From positions 1 to 64,000 of the forward strand of contig NZ_JAKEEC010000012.1 of assembly GCF_021483235.1 (NCBI RefSeq): 64,000 bases of DNA, written 5' to 3'. Positions 34,036-42,049 of this stretch are shown piece after piece. Under the pieces are notes generated by a model. The model saw only the letters and a list, made by a program, of their open reading frames with translations. It made no database searches and was not told where the DNA came from. Both the position numbers and the translations under genes were made by a program. Every line of letters begins with the position of its first letter. The first letter of the stretch is position 1. Origin of the DNA: Arthrobacter alkaliphilus (lineage in GTDB: Bacteria > Actinomycetota > Actinomycetes > Actinomycetales > Micrococcaceae).

Positions 34036-34875
34036 ATGAGCACCCCTCCGTACCCGCCGTCCACACCTGGCGAGGATCCCACCCCCGAGGAACCGAAATA
34101 CGGCCAGCAGACACCCCAGCAGCCGTACGCTCCTCCGTATGGGCAGCAGACCCCGCAATACGGGCAGCCTTCCGCTCCCCAGTACGGGCAGCAGACCCCG
34201 CAATACGGCCAGCCTTCCGCACCCCAGTACGGGCAGCAGACCCCGCAATACGGCCAGCCTTCCGCACCCCAGTACGGGCAGCAAGCCCCGCAGTACGGCC
34301 AGCAAGCCCCGCAGTACGGGCAGCAGGCGCCCCAGTACGGCCAGCCTTCCGCACCCCAGTACGGCCAGGGCGGTCCGGTCACATGGCCGAGCCAGCAGCC
34401 CGCGGCGTCCTCCCGGGTCCCGCAACTGGTCAACATTTCCTTCTGGCTCATGATTGCCGCCGGTGTACTGACCTTGGTCGGGATTCCCATTAGCATCGCT
34501 TCGCTGAACTCGCCGGCTGGCAAGAACATGCTCGCTCAGGCCCTGTCCGCGCGAGGCGCCGCTACTTCAGGTATGGACATCAACAGCCTCGTCGGCGTTC
34601 TTGTCACCTTCGTGGTTGTCTTTTCGGTGATCTTTGCCGGGCTTTATGCGCTGGTTGCGTTCAATGTCCGCAAGGGGAAGAACTGGGCCCGTATCCTGGG
34701 CACCGTCTTTGCCGGAATTTCCCTCCTGGGCCTGACCCAGATCGGCATCGGCACCATCACCATCCTCTTGGGCATCGCCGCGATCGTGCTGCTTTACTTG
34801 CCGGCGTCGGCACCGTACTTCCGGAAAGCCCAGCCGTTTGCCAATCCTTACGGCCAGCCGCCGTACGGGCGCTAG
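34036..34875 (+). CDS. Membrane protein with tandem YGQ repeats
   Basis: 279 residues. Residues about 18-115 are Tyr/Gly/Gln/Pro repeats, alternating YGQQTPQ and YGQPSAPQ; about four hydrophobic segments follow, for example ISFWLMIAAGVLTLVGIPI and VFSVIFAGLYALVAF. No known function. The ATG at 34036 has AAAGGA upstream; the open frame extends back to 33883 but without a credible start. The C-terminus again contains YGQPPYGR. Confidence 0.8.
   Translation: MSTPPYPPSTPGEDPTPEEPKYGQQTPQQPYAPPYGQQTPQYGQPSAPQYGQQTPQYGQPSAPQYGQQTPQYGQPSAPQYGQQAPQYGQQAPQYGQQAPQYGQPSAPQYGQGGPVTWPSQQPAASSRVPQLVNISFWLMIAAGVLTLVGIPISIASLNSPAGKNMLAQALSARGAATSGMDINSLVGVLVTFVVVFSVIFAGLYALVAFNVRKGKNWARILGTVFAGISLLGLTQIGIGTITILLGIAAIVLLYLPASAPYFRKAQPFANPYGQPPYGR
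34129..34377 (+). repeat. In-frame tandem repeat, 45-bp units plus 21-bp half units
   Basis: The DNA encoding the YGQ repeats consists of near-identical 45-bp units (15 residues, QYGQQTPQYGQPSAP) followed by shorter CAGTACGG(C/G)CAGCA(A/G) half units. Very low divergence between copies suggests recent expansion or ongoing copy-number change. Confidence 0.85.
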
Positions 34876-34913
34876 GCCGGAGCCGAACGGCCACCAGTCC
34901 TGAGGACCAAAAA

Positions 34914-34970
34914 ACGACGGGCGCGGACCCGGCCCTGCCTAAACGGCCTGGCCCGGAGTCTGCGCCCGTT
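34914..34970. terminator. Terminator hairpin overlapping the rex 3' end
   Basis: CGGGCGC (34918-34924) pairs with GCGCCCG (34962-34968), with further GGCC-rich pairing inside around the loop TAAAC. The rex stop lies inside the stem, and the plus-strand gene ends 38 bp earlier. Confidence 0.65.
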
Positions 34971-35646
34971 GTGCGTGATACGCCAGGATCTGCAGCTCGG
35001 TGGCCATGTCCACCTTGCGCAGATTCACGTAAGGAGGAACCTGCAGCAGCACCGGTGCAAAACTGAGGATGCTGCGGATGCCTGCGCCAATGACGCGGTC
35101 GCAGACGTCCTGCGCCACCGCGGCCGGGAGGGCCAGGACAACCATGTTGGTGCCGGTCCGTTGAAGGACCGATTCAAGATTGGCCACGTCGCTGACCCGC
35201 AGCCAGCCCACTTCGTTCCCGATGACCATGGGGTCGGCGTCGAGGATCGCCACCACGTCAAAGCCGCGCGATTCGAAGCCGCCGTACCGTGCCAAGGCCT
35301 TGCCGAGGTTGCCGGCGCCCACAATGGCCACTTTCCAATCATGGGTGAGGCCAAGCGCCGCCGCGATATGGCGGCTGAGATACTGGACTTCGTATCCCAC
35401 GCCCCGCGTTCCATAGGAGCCGACGTAGGAGAGGTCTTTGCGCAAGGTGGACGAGCTGACGCCCGACGCCTCGGCCAACGCTTCGGAGGAAACCCGTTCC
35501 ACGCCTTCGCCCAGCAAGGAGTTCAGGGCGCGCAGGTAAAGCGTCATCCGGGCCACAGCAGCGGGCGGTATCTGCTTCGCGGCAGACTCCTTGTCCCCGG
35601 GTACGGCCTCGGCGGACGGTTCCAGCGCAGTCACGTTTTTCTCCAT
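34939..35646 (-). CDS. rex: Redox-sensing transcriptional repressor Rex
   Basis: 235 residues. A winged-helix DNA-binding domain (VERVSSEALAEASGVSSSTLRKDLSYVGSYGTRGVGYEV) is followed by a Rossmann domain with VAIVGAGNLGKALARYGGF that senses NADH/NAD+. Rex represses respiratory and fermentative genes when NADH is low. Starts at ATG 35646; an in-frame GTG at 35691 is possible. The upstream gene encodes a glutaredoxin-like protein; cytochrome c and menaquinone genes nearby are plausible targets but no Rex operator was recognised. Confidence 0.93.
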   Translation of the reverse strand: MEKNVTALEPSAEAVPGDKESAAKQIPPAAVARMTLYLRALNSLLGEGVERVSSEALAEASGVSSSTLRKDLSYVGSYGTRGVGYEVQYLSRHIAAALGLTHDWKVAIVGAGNLGKALARYGGFESRGFDVVAILDADPMVIGNEVGWLRVSDVANLESVLQRTGTNMVVLALPAAVAQDVCDRVIGAGIRSILSFAPVLLQVPPYVNLRKVDMATELQILAYHAQRAQTPGQAV

Positions 35647-35697
35647 TGCGTCGCTTTGTTTTCCCACTCTATTGCCAACAAAGCACAGCACGCATGT

Positions 35698-35952
35698 TCA
35701 GGCGGCGATGGCCTTTTTCAGGACACGCACCAATCGTGCCTCGTCGATTTTCCAAAAATCGCGCTGGATTCCGTCCACGAACACCACCGGGATCTCCTCG
35801 GCGTAGCGCTCTCGCATCACCGGGTCATTGTCGATCGACCGTTCCGTCCAGGTGAGCCCAAGGCTTGAGGTCACGCGTTCGACGGCGTCACGCGCCGCGG
35901 CGCAAAGGTGACAGTCGGCTTTGGTGAGGAGTACGACGTCGGGATTCGGCAT
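35698..35952 (-). CDS. Glutaredoxin-like protein
   Basis: 84 residues with the active site CHLC near the N-terminus (VVLLTKADCHLCAAARDAVE), the cis-Pro in EEIPVVFVDG and C-terminal FWKID. This is the short DUF836-like glutaredoxin group. It probably shares a transcript with rex, whose start is 51 bp downstream, joining two redox functions. Confidence 0.9.
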   Translation of the reverse strand: MPNPDVVLLTKADCHLCAAARDAVERVTSSLGLTWTERSIDNDPVMRERYAEEIPVVFVDGIQRDFWKIDEARLVRVLKKAIAA

Positions 35953-36029
35953 GCTTCAACGGTATCTCTTCAGCGTCGGAACAACCGTCGCGAACGGCAG
36001 GCGGCCGGGTGAATGACTAGACTCGAGAC

Positions 36030-36848
36030 ATGCCCGTCGAGAAAAACGCCGTTGTGGCCACCGCGCCGGCTGCAACGCAGCAACACGGCGAAGCCGCATT
36101 CTTCGACGTCGACAACACCCTCATGAGGGGCGCCAGCCTCTTCCATGTGGCCCGGAAGATGTACGAACGCAAGGCCTTCACCCTTTCCCAGGCCGCGGGC
36201 TTCGCCTGGAAGCAATTCAAGTTCGTGCTCCGCGGCGAGAACATGCAGGACGTCCATTCCGTCCGGGATTCCGCCCTGATCCTAGCGGCCGGGATCAAGG
36301 TCTCCGATATCAAGGAGCTGGGCGAAGAGGTCTACGACGAGATGATCGAGTCGCGGATTTGGCCCGGTACCAAGGCCCTGGCGGAACAACATCTGCGTGT
36401 TGGCCGGCAGGTATGGCTTGTGACCGCCACACCAATCGAAGTTGCCACCGTGATTTCCACCCGGCTCGGCCTGACCGGCGCCCTGGGCACCGTGGGCGAG
36501 GTTGAGGAAGGCGCTTATACGGGCCGGTTGGTGGGCGAGATCCTCCACGGATCGGCCAAAGCCGTGGCCGTGCAGCGCGTCGCGGACGAGGAGGGCCTGG
36601 ACCTGAAGCGCTGCTGGGCGTACAGCGATTCGCACAACGACATTCCGCTCCTCACCTTAGTTGGCCACCCCGTGTGCATCAATCCCGATTCCGGGCTTCG
36701 CCGCCACGCGCGCGAGAACAACTGGCCTGTCTATGACTTCCGTTCCGGCCGCCGGGCAGCCACTCTCGGGCTCAAGGCCGCGACCGTCGGAGGCGCCGTC
36801 TACGGTTTGTGGCGGGGTTTCGCGAAGTTCCGCACCCCGAGGGTCTAA
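36030..36848 (+). CDS. HAD-IB family phosphatase (SerB-like)
   Basis: 272 residues. Motif I FFDVDNTLMRG gives the nucleophile Asp; motif II is VTATPIEVA, and motif III/IV AYSDSHNDIPLL. HAD-IB enzymes include phosphoserine phosphatase and lysophosphatidate-type phosphatases. The C-terminus has a hydrophobic GLKAATVGGAVYGLWRGF. Followed directly by repeat array 4. Confidence 0.9.
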   Translation: MPVEKNAVVATAPAATQQHGEAAFFDVDNTLMRGASLFHVARKMYERKAFTLSQAAGFAWKQFKFVLRGENMQDVHSVRDSALILAAGIKVSDIKELGEEVYDEMIESRIWPGTKALAEQHLRVGRQVWLVTATPIEVATVISTRLGLTGALGTVGEVEEGAYTGRLVGEILHGSAKAVAVQRVADEEGLDLKRCWAYSDSHNDIPLLTLVGHPVCINPDSGLRRHARENNWPVYDFRSGRRAATLGLKAATVGGAVYGLWRGFAKFRTPRV

Positions 36849-36849
36849 C

Positions 36850-37168
36850 TCCCCCAACCCCCGGTCACCTATGACCCCCCAACCCCCGGTCACGTCTGAC
36901 GCCAGAACCCCCAACCCCCGGTCACCTATGACGCCAGAACCGACAACCCTCGGTCACCTCTGACCCCAGAACCCCCAACCCCCGGTCACCTCTCACCCCA
37001 GAACCGACAACCATAGTGCACTCGATGTGAAGGATGGTTCCGGCAGCCGGCCGCATAGGTGACCGAGCGTCCCCCAAACACCCCACCAAGGTGACCGAGC
37101 GTCCCCCAAACACCCGACAAACGTGACCGAGCGTCCCCCAAACACCCGACAATCGTGACCGAGCGTCC
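36850..37168. repeat. Intergenic repeat array 4 (nine units, two orientations)
   Basis: Five units of CCCCCAACCCCCGGTCACCT type follow the HAD gene, then, after about 50 bp of unrelated sequence, four units of GTGACCGAGCGTCCCCC type with a 32-bp period. The two halves are inverted copies of one element. The rest of the 375-bp gap contains only the next gene's upstream region. Confidence 0.85.
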
Positions 37169-37223
37169 CCACTGCGGGAAGGCAATGCGAAGCTTGAAAG
37201 GGACCGGCTTGTAGGGTTGTCGA

Positions 37224-38420
37224 GTGCAGCAGATGAAGCGACGGATACCGGCAGCCGCAGTGGTGGCGGCCCTTGCCGCGGTCCTGGCAGTAGCGGGGTG
37301 TTCCGGGAGTGCGACGTCGCCGTCGGGTAGTCCGTCATCGTGTCCGGTTCCGGCCCGCCCGACCGGGTCCGCGCCGGGTGTGCTCTTCGGCGTTAATCTG
37401 GACTGGGGCCATGAACAGCTCTCGGAATACGCCCGGAACCTCGGCCATCACCCGGGCGTGGCCGTCTCCTTTTCCGGTTTCCCCTTCACGGACACGGAGC
37501 GGAAGAATATCCAGGGCGCGGCGGACCAAGTCCGTATCCAGGGTGCGACGCTGCTACTGACTCTCGAGCCGCACGCGGGGCTGGCTTCAGTCTCTGATGC
37601 GCCGCTGAAGGATTTGCAGGCTCTTTTGACCGCCATCAACGACTCGGGCGTTCCAGTAATTGTCCGCTTCGGGCAGGAGATGAACGGTTCCTGGTACGAA
37701 TGGGGCGAGCAGCCAACCGGGTACATCGCCGCTTTCCGCAAGCTCGCGGCGGCGGTGCACGCAGCGCCCTCGAGCGCGACAATGTGGGCGCCGAACTACG
37801 GCGGCGGCTACCCTTTCGCGGGCGGGAAATTCGAGGCGGCAAAGGGAACCGCCGACTTCACGGCACTTGATACAAACCACGACGGCGTTCTGGACGGTAA
37901 CGACGACCCGTACGCACCGTACTACCCGGGCGACGACGTTGTGGACTGGGTGGGCATGTCCCTGTATCACTGGGGAAATACCTACCCGTGGGGTGCAAAC
38001 GTGGTTCCGGAGCCGGACAAGTTCGTACAACAACTCACCGGCACCTACAACGGCGCGGGCGGAAACGACCTCGGCGTTCCGGACTTCTACACCAATTACG
38101 GGGTCAACCACTCCAAGCCGGTCGCGATCGCCGAAACGGCCGCGCTCGTGAACACGAGCCGCGACGCCACCGACGCACTGGCCATCAAGCAGACCTGGTG
38201 GAACCAGGTCCTCTCCCCCGAGATCACCACGCGCTTCCCGGACCTGAAGATGGTCAACTGGTTCGAATGGGACAAATACGAGACCGAAGTCAAAGCTCAG
38301 GTCGACTGGACTGCCACCAAGGTCCCGACGGTCCGGGATGCCTTCACCAAGGCCCTGCCGTCTTGGCTTTTGTACGGCACTGGCCAGCAATGCACTCCCG
38401 CCCACCCGAGCGCAGGCTAA
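37224..38420 (+). CDS. Secreted glycoside hydrolase lipoprotein, GH26-like
   Basis: 398 residues, GTG start; ATG at 37233 is an alternative. A signal sequence ends in the lipobox VAGC (Cys26). The TIM-barrel region carries FGQEMNGSWYEWG with acid/base Glu152 and KPVAIAETA with nucleophile Glu304, as in GH26 mannanases and related enzymes. An acidic loop, DTNHDGVLDGND at 217-228, resembles a dockerin/EF-hand calcium loop. It probably degrades or remodels a polysaccharide at the cell surface; the substrate is inferred only. Confidence 0.82.
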   Translation: MQQMKRRIPAAAVVAALAAVLAVAGCSGSATSPSGSPSSCPVPARPTGSAPGVLFGVNLDWGHEQLSEYARNLGHHPGVAVSFSGFPFTDTERKNIQGAADQVRIQGATLLLTLEPHAGLASVSDAPLKDLQALLTAINDSGVPVIVRFGQEMNGSWYEWGEQPTGYIAAFRKLAAAVHAAPSSATMWAPNYGGGYPFAGGKFEAAKGTADFTALDTNHDGVLDGNDDPYAPYYPGDDVVDWVGMSLYHWGNTYPWGANVVPEPDKFVQQLTGTYNGAGGNDLGVPDFYTNYGVNHSKPVAIAETAALVNTSRDATDALAIKQTWWNQVLSPEITTRFPDLKMVNWFEWDKYETEVKAQVDWTATKVPTVRDAFTKALPSWLLYGTGQQCTPAHPSAG

Positions 38421-38457
38421 AGGACACCAGGGACGGCGGCAATACCGACGGCGCGAC

Positions 38458-39633
38458 CTAGTTTGCGCGCCTTAAGGCGACCACCGTGATGTCATCCTCT
38501 TGCTTTCCGGCCGCGGCGTTCCGGACTGCCTCGATCAGCGCGGCCGGTCGCGGGTTGTCATGGACAAGTCCGGCGATCGCATCCAGACCCTCAAGGGTGC
38601 CTCCAAACAGATCCAACAGGCCGTCGGTGAACATCACCAGCACGTCCCCGGGGTCCAGTCGTGTCGAGCGGCTCTTCCAGCTACCGGAACCGCCAAGTCC
38701 CAAGGGCAGGCCCGGTGCCCGCAGCTGCCGGTGGGTCCCGTCCGGTGAGACGACGAGCGTGAGTCCATGTCCGGCGTCGGCGTAGTCCAGCAGGCCGGTT
38801 TCGAGGACCAGCCGGGCCTGAAACGCTGTGGCGAAGACACCTGTCGCGTCAAGGTCCTGGCCAAGGCCTGCTGCGGCCTGACGGATAACTTCCGATGGTT
38901 CCCCAGTACCGACCGAAAGCATGGTCGCCCGGACCGTGGCCGCCATCAGTGCCGCCGCGGCGCCTTTGCCCATAACGTCTGCCAGGGTCACCTCAAGGCC
39001 ATCCCCGGTATCGGTCCAGGTGTAGAAGTCCCCGCCCACGGCGCGTGCGGGCAGGGACGCCCCGGCGATCTCGTAGGCCGGAGCCCCCGGGGATGTTGCC
39101 GGCAGCAGGGCCTGCTGGACGTCGCGGGCCTGGTCCAGGTCCAGGGAATCCTGCAGCTCTGCCTCGGCCCAGGCGCCAAGCTCATCGAGCATGCTCCGGT
39201 CAGCGGCGCTCAGTTCCCGGGTTTTGGTGTCGAAGAGGCACAAGGTCCCTACCCGGTGGCCGCCGTTCAGTGCCAGGGGACGGCCCGCGTAAAACCGCAC
39301 GCCCCGGCCGCCGGCGACGTCGGGATAGGATTCGAACCGCGGATCGGACGCGGCGTCCGGAACAACGAGCAGTTCCGGGCTCTTGATGGTGACGTCGCAG
39401 AAAGTCTCGGCCCGTGGCCGGGTCGCCGCACTCGCGCCGCCGGGGGACTTGACGAACAGTTCGCGCTCATCGAGAAGGTTCAGTGCGGCGATGGGAACGT
39501 CGAAGAGCTCACGGGCGATCCTGGTAATCCTGTCGAACCGTTCCTCCGGCGCCGTCCCCATCAGCTGAAGCGAGTCCAAGGCACGAACTCTCGCCTGTTC
39601 CCGGCTCTGGTCCGTCGTCGTCGCCTTCTCCAT
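38458..39633 (-). CDS. PP2C-type serine phosphatase with GAF domain (RsbU/SpoIIE-like)
   Basis: 391 residues. An N-terminal GAF domain (about 20-165) precedes a SpoIIE phosphatase domain with the metal-binding ARAVGGDFYTW, LADVMGKGAAAALMAA, VLVMFTDGLLD and KQEDDITVVAL motifs. Such enzymes dephosphorylate anti-anti-sigma factors in partner-switching stress responses. No RsbV/RsbW partner is nearby. ATG at 39633 has AAGGAG at a good distance. Confidence 0.92.
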   Translation of the reverse strand: MEKATTTDQSREQARVRALDSLQLMGTAPEERFDRITRIARELFDVPIAALNLLDERELFVKSPGGASAATRPRAETFCDVTIKSPELLVVPDAASDPRFESYPDVAGGRGVRFYAGRPLALNGGHRVGTLCLFDTKTRELSAADRSMLDELGAWAEAELQDSLDLDQARDVQQALLPATSPGAPAYEIAGASLPARAVGGDFYTWTDTGDGLEVTLADVMGKGAAAALMAATVRATMLSVGTGEPSEVIRQAAAGLGQDLDATGVFATAFQARLVLETGLLDYADAGHGLTLVVSPDGTHRQLRAPGLPLGLGGSGSWKSRSTRLDPGDVLVMFTDGLLDLFGGTLEGLDAIAGLVHDNPRPAALIEAVRNAAAGKQEDDITVVALRRAN

Positions 39634-39762
39634 CTGCCCAACTCCTTCACGTGCAGAAACCCGGATCCGCGATTGCGCGCAACCGCCCAGGGCCTGTCGT
39701 AGTTTCAAGTGGTCTGAAACATCCTAAACGAACAAGGGATCCCTACGACTGTCACAAAGCGG

Positions 39763-40013
39763 GACTGACCGGGCGTCACCCAAACGCCCCACATAGGTGA
39801 CCGGGCGTCGCCCAAAAAGCCCCCAAAGGTGACCGGGCGTCGCCCAAACACCCGACAAAGGTAACCGGGCGTCGCCCCAAAGGCCCCCAAAGGTGACCGG
39901 GCGTCGCCCCAAAGAGCCCCCAAACCTGACCGGGCGTCACCCAAAAAGCCGACAAAGGTGACCGGGCGTCACCCAAACACCCGCCAAACCTGACCGGGCG
40001 TCGGCGGGGCGGA
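39763..40013 (-). repeat. Intergenic repeat array 5 (eight units, 32 bp)
   Basis: Eight tandem units with core [CG]TGACCGGGCGTC[AG]CCCAAA. All have the same orientation. The array lies 3' of the bS22 gene read on the minus strand and upstream of the phosphatase gene. Confidence 0.87.
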
Positions 40014-40020
40014 GACGCAA

Positions 40021-40052
40021 AATGCCCGCCGCCTCGGGAGGCAACGGGCATT
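40021..40052 (-). terminator. Terminator hairpin after the bS22 gene
   Basis: AATGCCCG (40021-40028) pairs with CGGGCATT (40045-40052), with GCCTC/GAGGC as an inner stem; TTTTGCG follows on the minus strand. Confidence 0.78.
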
Positions 40053-40071
40053 CACGCTGAAGGAAGTATCT

Positions 40072-40170
40072 CTACTTCTTATTGCGACGCTGGTGGCGAG
40101 TCTTGCGAAGCAGCTTGCGGTGCTTCTTCTTGGCCATACGCTTGCGGCGCTTCTTAATAACTGAACCCAC
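40072..40170 (-). CDS. Small ribosomal subunit protein bS22 (AURKAIP1/COX24 domain)
   Basis: A 32-residue, very basic protein starting at GTG 40170 with AAGGAA upstream. It begins MGSVIKKRRKRMAKKKHRK and is almost all Lys, Arg and His. This matches the tiny AURKAIP1/COX24-domain protein found in actinobacterial ribosomes. In Mycobacterium its gene also sits beside the small HTH gene and near proC, as here. Confidence 0.92.
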   Translation of the reverse strand: MGSVIKKRRKRMAKKKHRKLLRKTRHQRRNKK

Positions 40171-40343
40171 GTAAGTTCCTTACCAAACTAGATTGAGATT
40201 CTGTCTGCTGGGTGAGGTCCTTGAACTGAGCAACAGACTTTACAACGGACAGATTCTTACAATGACGTAAAACGTTCCTTAACAGGGTACCGCCTATCGG
40301 AGGCACCCAATGACCGCTGGCCTTGCGGGGGACCAGTGGGGGC

Positions 40344-40556
40344 TCAGGCCGTCTCGGAGTGCCCGTCGACAACCGCGCCTTTGAGGTACTGGCTCACGGC
40401 TTCTTCGGGGACCCGGAACGATCGTCCAAATCGGACGGCCGGCAAATCTCCAGAGTGGACCAGACGGTACACGGTCATTTTGGAAACCCGGAGGACTTCG
40501 GCAACTTCGGCCACTGTCATGAAACGCGCATTCGAGAAGTTAGTCTCTGCGGACAT
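40344..40556 (-). CDS. Excisionase-type (BldC-like) HTH protein
   Basis: 70 residues. FMTVAEVAEVLRVSKMTVYRLVHSGDLPAVRFGRSFRVPEEAV is a MerR/excisionase winged helix with no other domain. Conserved next to the bS22 gene in actinobacteria. Targets unknown. The 173-bp gap to bS22 must hold the bS22 promoter, and the 159-bp gap upstream this gene's promoter; no strong boxes were resolved. Confidence 0.88.
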   Translation of the reverse strand: MSAETNFSNARFMTVAEVAEVLRVSKMTVYRLVHSGDLPAVRFGRSFRVPEEAVSQYLKGAVVDGHSETA

Positions 40557-40715
40557 TTCTCCATATTCCTTTGCTCTCAGCGGTTAGCGGCGAACCCCCA
40601 GCGTTCATTACCTGGTGTGCCGATGCTGAGCCATCAAACAACCATGTGCTAGATACTCTAGAGGCTGCTGGTACCAAAGTGAAAGTCTTTCGTCCAACTG
40701 GCGGCCACGTTTCGG

Positions 40716-41870
40716 CTAGTTGGAAGTAGCCATCCGACGTTTGCGGGCCGAGGCCGCCAATTGCTCCAGGACGGACACCGTGACGTCCCATTCCATGCAT
40801 GCGTCGGTGACACTCTGGCCGTAGACCAGCTCCTGTTCTCCGGCCGCCTGCCGCTCCACGTCGAGGTTCTGAGCCCCGCCAACAAGAAAGCTCTCCAGCA
40901 TGACGCCGGCGATCGGCGAGGCAGCGTCGTCTTCAAACTGCGCACCGATTTCCAAGGCCACTTCGGCCTGGCGATGATGGCTCTTGCCGCTGTTGGCATG
41001 GCTGGCGTCAACGATCAGCCTCGGGTTCAGTCCCTTCGCCGAGAGTTTCTCCGACGCGGCGGCCACCTGGTCTGCGGAGTAGTTCGGCCCCTTGCGCCCG
41101 CCGCGCAGAATCACGTGGGTGTCCGGGTTGCCCGAGGTCGCCACAAGGGCGGCGCGGCCGTTGCCGTCGATTCCCAGGAATGCCTGGGGTGCCGCCGAGG
41201 CGCCGCAGGCGTCGATCGCAACCTGGAGGTCGCCGTCGGTCCCGTTCTTGAAACCGATCGGCATCGACAGGCCGGAGGCGAGCTGGCGGTGGATCTGGCT
41301 CTCAGTGGTCCGCGCACCGATGGCACCCCATGCCACCAGGTCGGCCATGTATTGCGGGCTGATGGGTTCGAGGAACTCGGTGGCGGTCGGCAAGCCGAGG
41401 GCGGTTACTTGCTGCAGGAACCCGCGGGTGGCGCGGAGTCCGGCGGCGATGTCGTGGCTGCCGTCCAGGCGGGGATCGTTGATGAGCCCCTTCCAGCCCA
41501 CCGTGGTGCGCGGCTTCTCGAAGTATGCCCGCATGACGATGAGCAGGTCTTCCTTGTGCTTCTCCGCCTGGCTGACCAGCCTGCGCGCGTATTCCAAGCC
41601 GGCCTTCGGATCGTGGATGGAACACGGGCCAACGATCACCAAGAGGCGGTTGTCCACGCCGTCCATGATGGCGCGCACTCCGTCGCGTCCGCGCTCGACG
41701 ACGGCGGAGGACCTCGCGTCAAGCGGTAGTTCAGCGCTGATTTCCTGCGGCGTCGGGAGCGGCTCGAAGCGGCTGACGCGAAGGTTCGACGTCGACTGCG
41801 TGCCGGGATTCTCGACGTCGGAGTCTAGCGACGCGTTACGGGTAGTGGGCTCTGCGGCGATGCTGGTCAT
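40716..41870 (-). CDS. 3-deoxy-7-phosphoheptulonate (DAHP) synthase, class I
   Basis: 384 residues. LLVIVGPCSIHDPKAGLEYARRL, RAYFEKPRTTVGWKGLINDP, GFKNGTDG and DASHANSGK are class I (AroF/G/H) signatures. It condenses PEP and erythrose-4-phosphate, the first committed step to Trp, Tyr and Phe. A 19-residue leader peptide with WYAYF and a set of alternative stems lie in the 5' leader, so expression is probably controlled by attenuation. ATG at 41870 has AGGA upstream. Confidence 0.95.
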   Translation of the reverse strand: MTSIAAEPTTRNASLDSDVENPGTQSTSNLRVSRFEPLPTPQEISAELPLDARSSAVVERGRDGVRAIMDGVDNRLLVIVGPCSIHDPKAGLEYARRLVSQAEKHKEDLLIVMRAYFEKPRTTVGWKGLINDPRLDGSHDIAAGLRATRGFLQQVTALGLPTATEFLEPISPQYMADLVAWGAIGARTTESQIHRQLASGLSMPIGFKNGTDGDLQVAIDACGASAAPQAFLGIDGNGRAALVATSGNPDTHVILRGGRKGPNYSADQVAAASEKLSAKGLNPRLIVDASHANSGKSHHRQAEVALEIGAQFEDDAASPIAGVMLESFLVGGAQNLDVERQAAGEQELVYGQSVTDACMEWDVTVSVLEQLAASARKRRMATSN

Positions 41871-41901
41871 GTAGGGGGTCCTGTTCCGGAGAGGAGCGGA
41901 C

Positions 41902-42014
41902 CCTGCTCAGAGCCCGCCTGGAAATGGCGAAGGGCAGAGAATGATCTCTGCCCTGTTGGCTCTGAAGGAAAGTTGGATGCGTGTCAGTTAGACGCGGGCC
42001 CCTCCAGAGCCAAC
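41902..42014 (-). promoter_or_regulatory. Putative ribosome-mediated attenuator of DAHP synthase
   Basis: On the transcript (minus strand), in order: segment 1 GTTGGCTCTG (42014-42005, inside leader codons Ser-Leu-Ala-Leu); segment 2 CAGAGCCAAC (41964-41955), a perfect complement of 1; segment 3 AGGGCAGAGA (41954-41945) and 4 TCTCTGCCCT (41940-41931), a perfect 10-bp hairpin; segment 5 GGGCTCTG (41915-41908), complementary to the CAGAGCC of segment 2. Segment 2 can therefore pair with 1 or with 5, not both. No T-tract follows the 3:4 stem. Confidence 0.68.
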
Positions 42015-42043
42015 GAAAAATACGCATACCAACGGTTAGTCAT
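41984..42043 (-). CDS. Aromatic-rich leader peptide of DAHP synthase
   Basis: ATG 42043 to TGA 41984, encoding MTNRWYAYFSLALEGPASN. Four of residues 5-9 are Trp, Tyr, Tyr, Phe, all three end products of the pathway. It precedes the DAHP synthase start by 113 bp, and the following codons form one arm of a perfect stem. No Shine-Dalgarno is present; the promoter places the transcript start at the ATG. DAHP synthase leader peptides are known in Corynebacterium glutamicum. Confidence 0.78.
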   Translation of the reverse strand: MTNRWYAYFSLALEGPASN

Positions 42044-42049
42044 AGCCAA

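Noticed and set aside
35647-35697. Rex operator in front of rex
   Set aside because: TTGTTGGCAATAG only weakly resembles the TTGTGAA-N4-TTCACAA pattern and lacks the second half.
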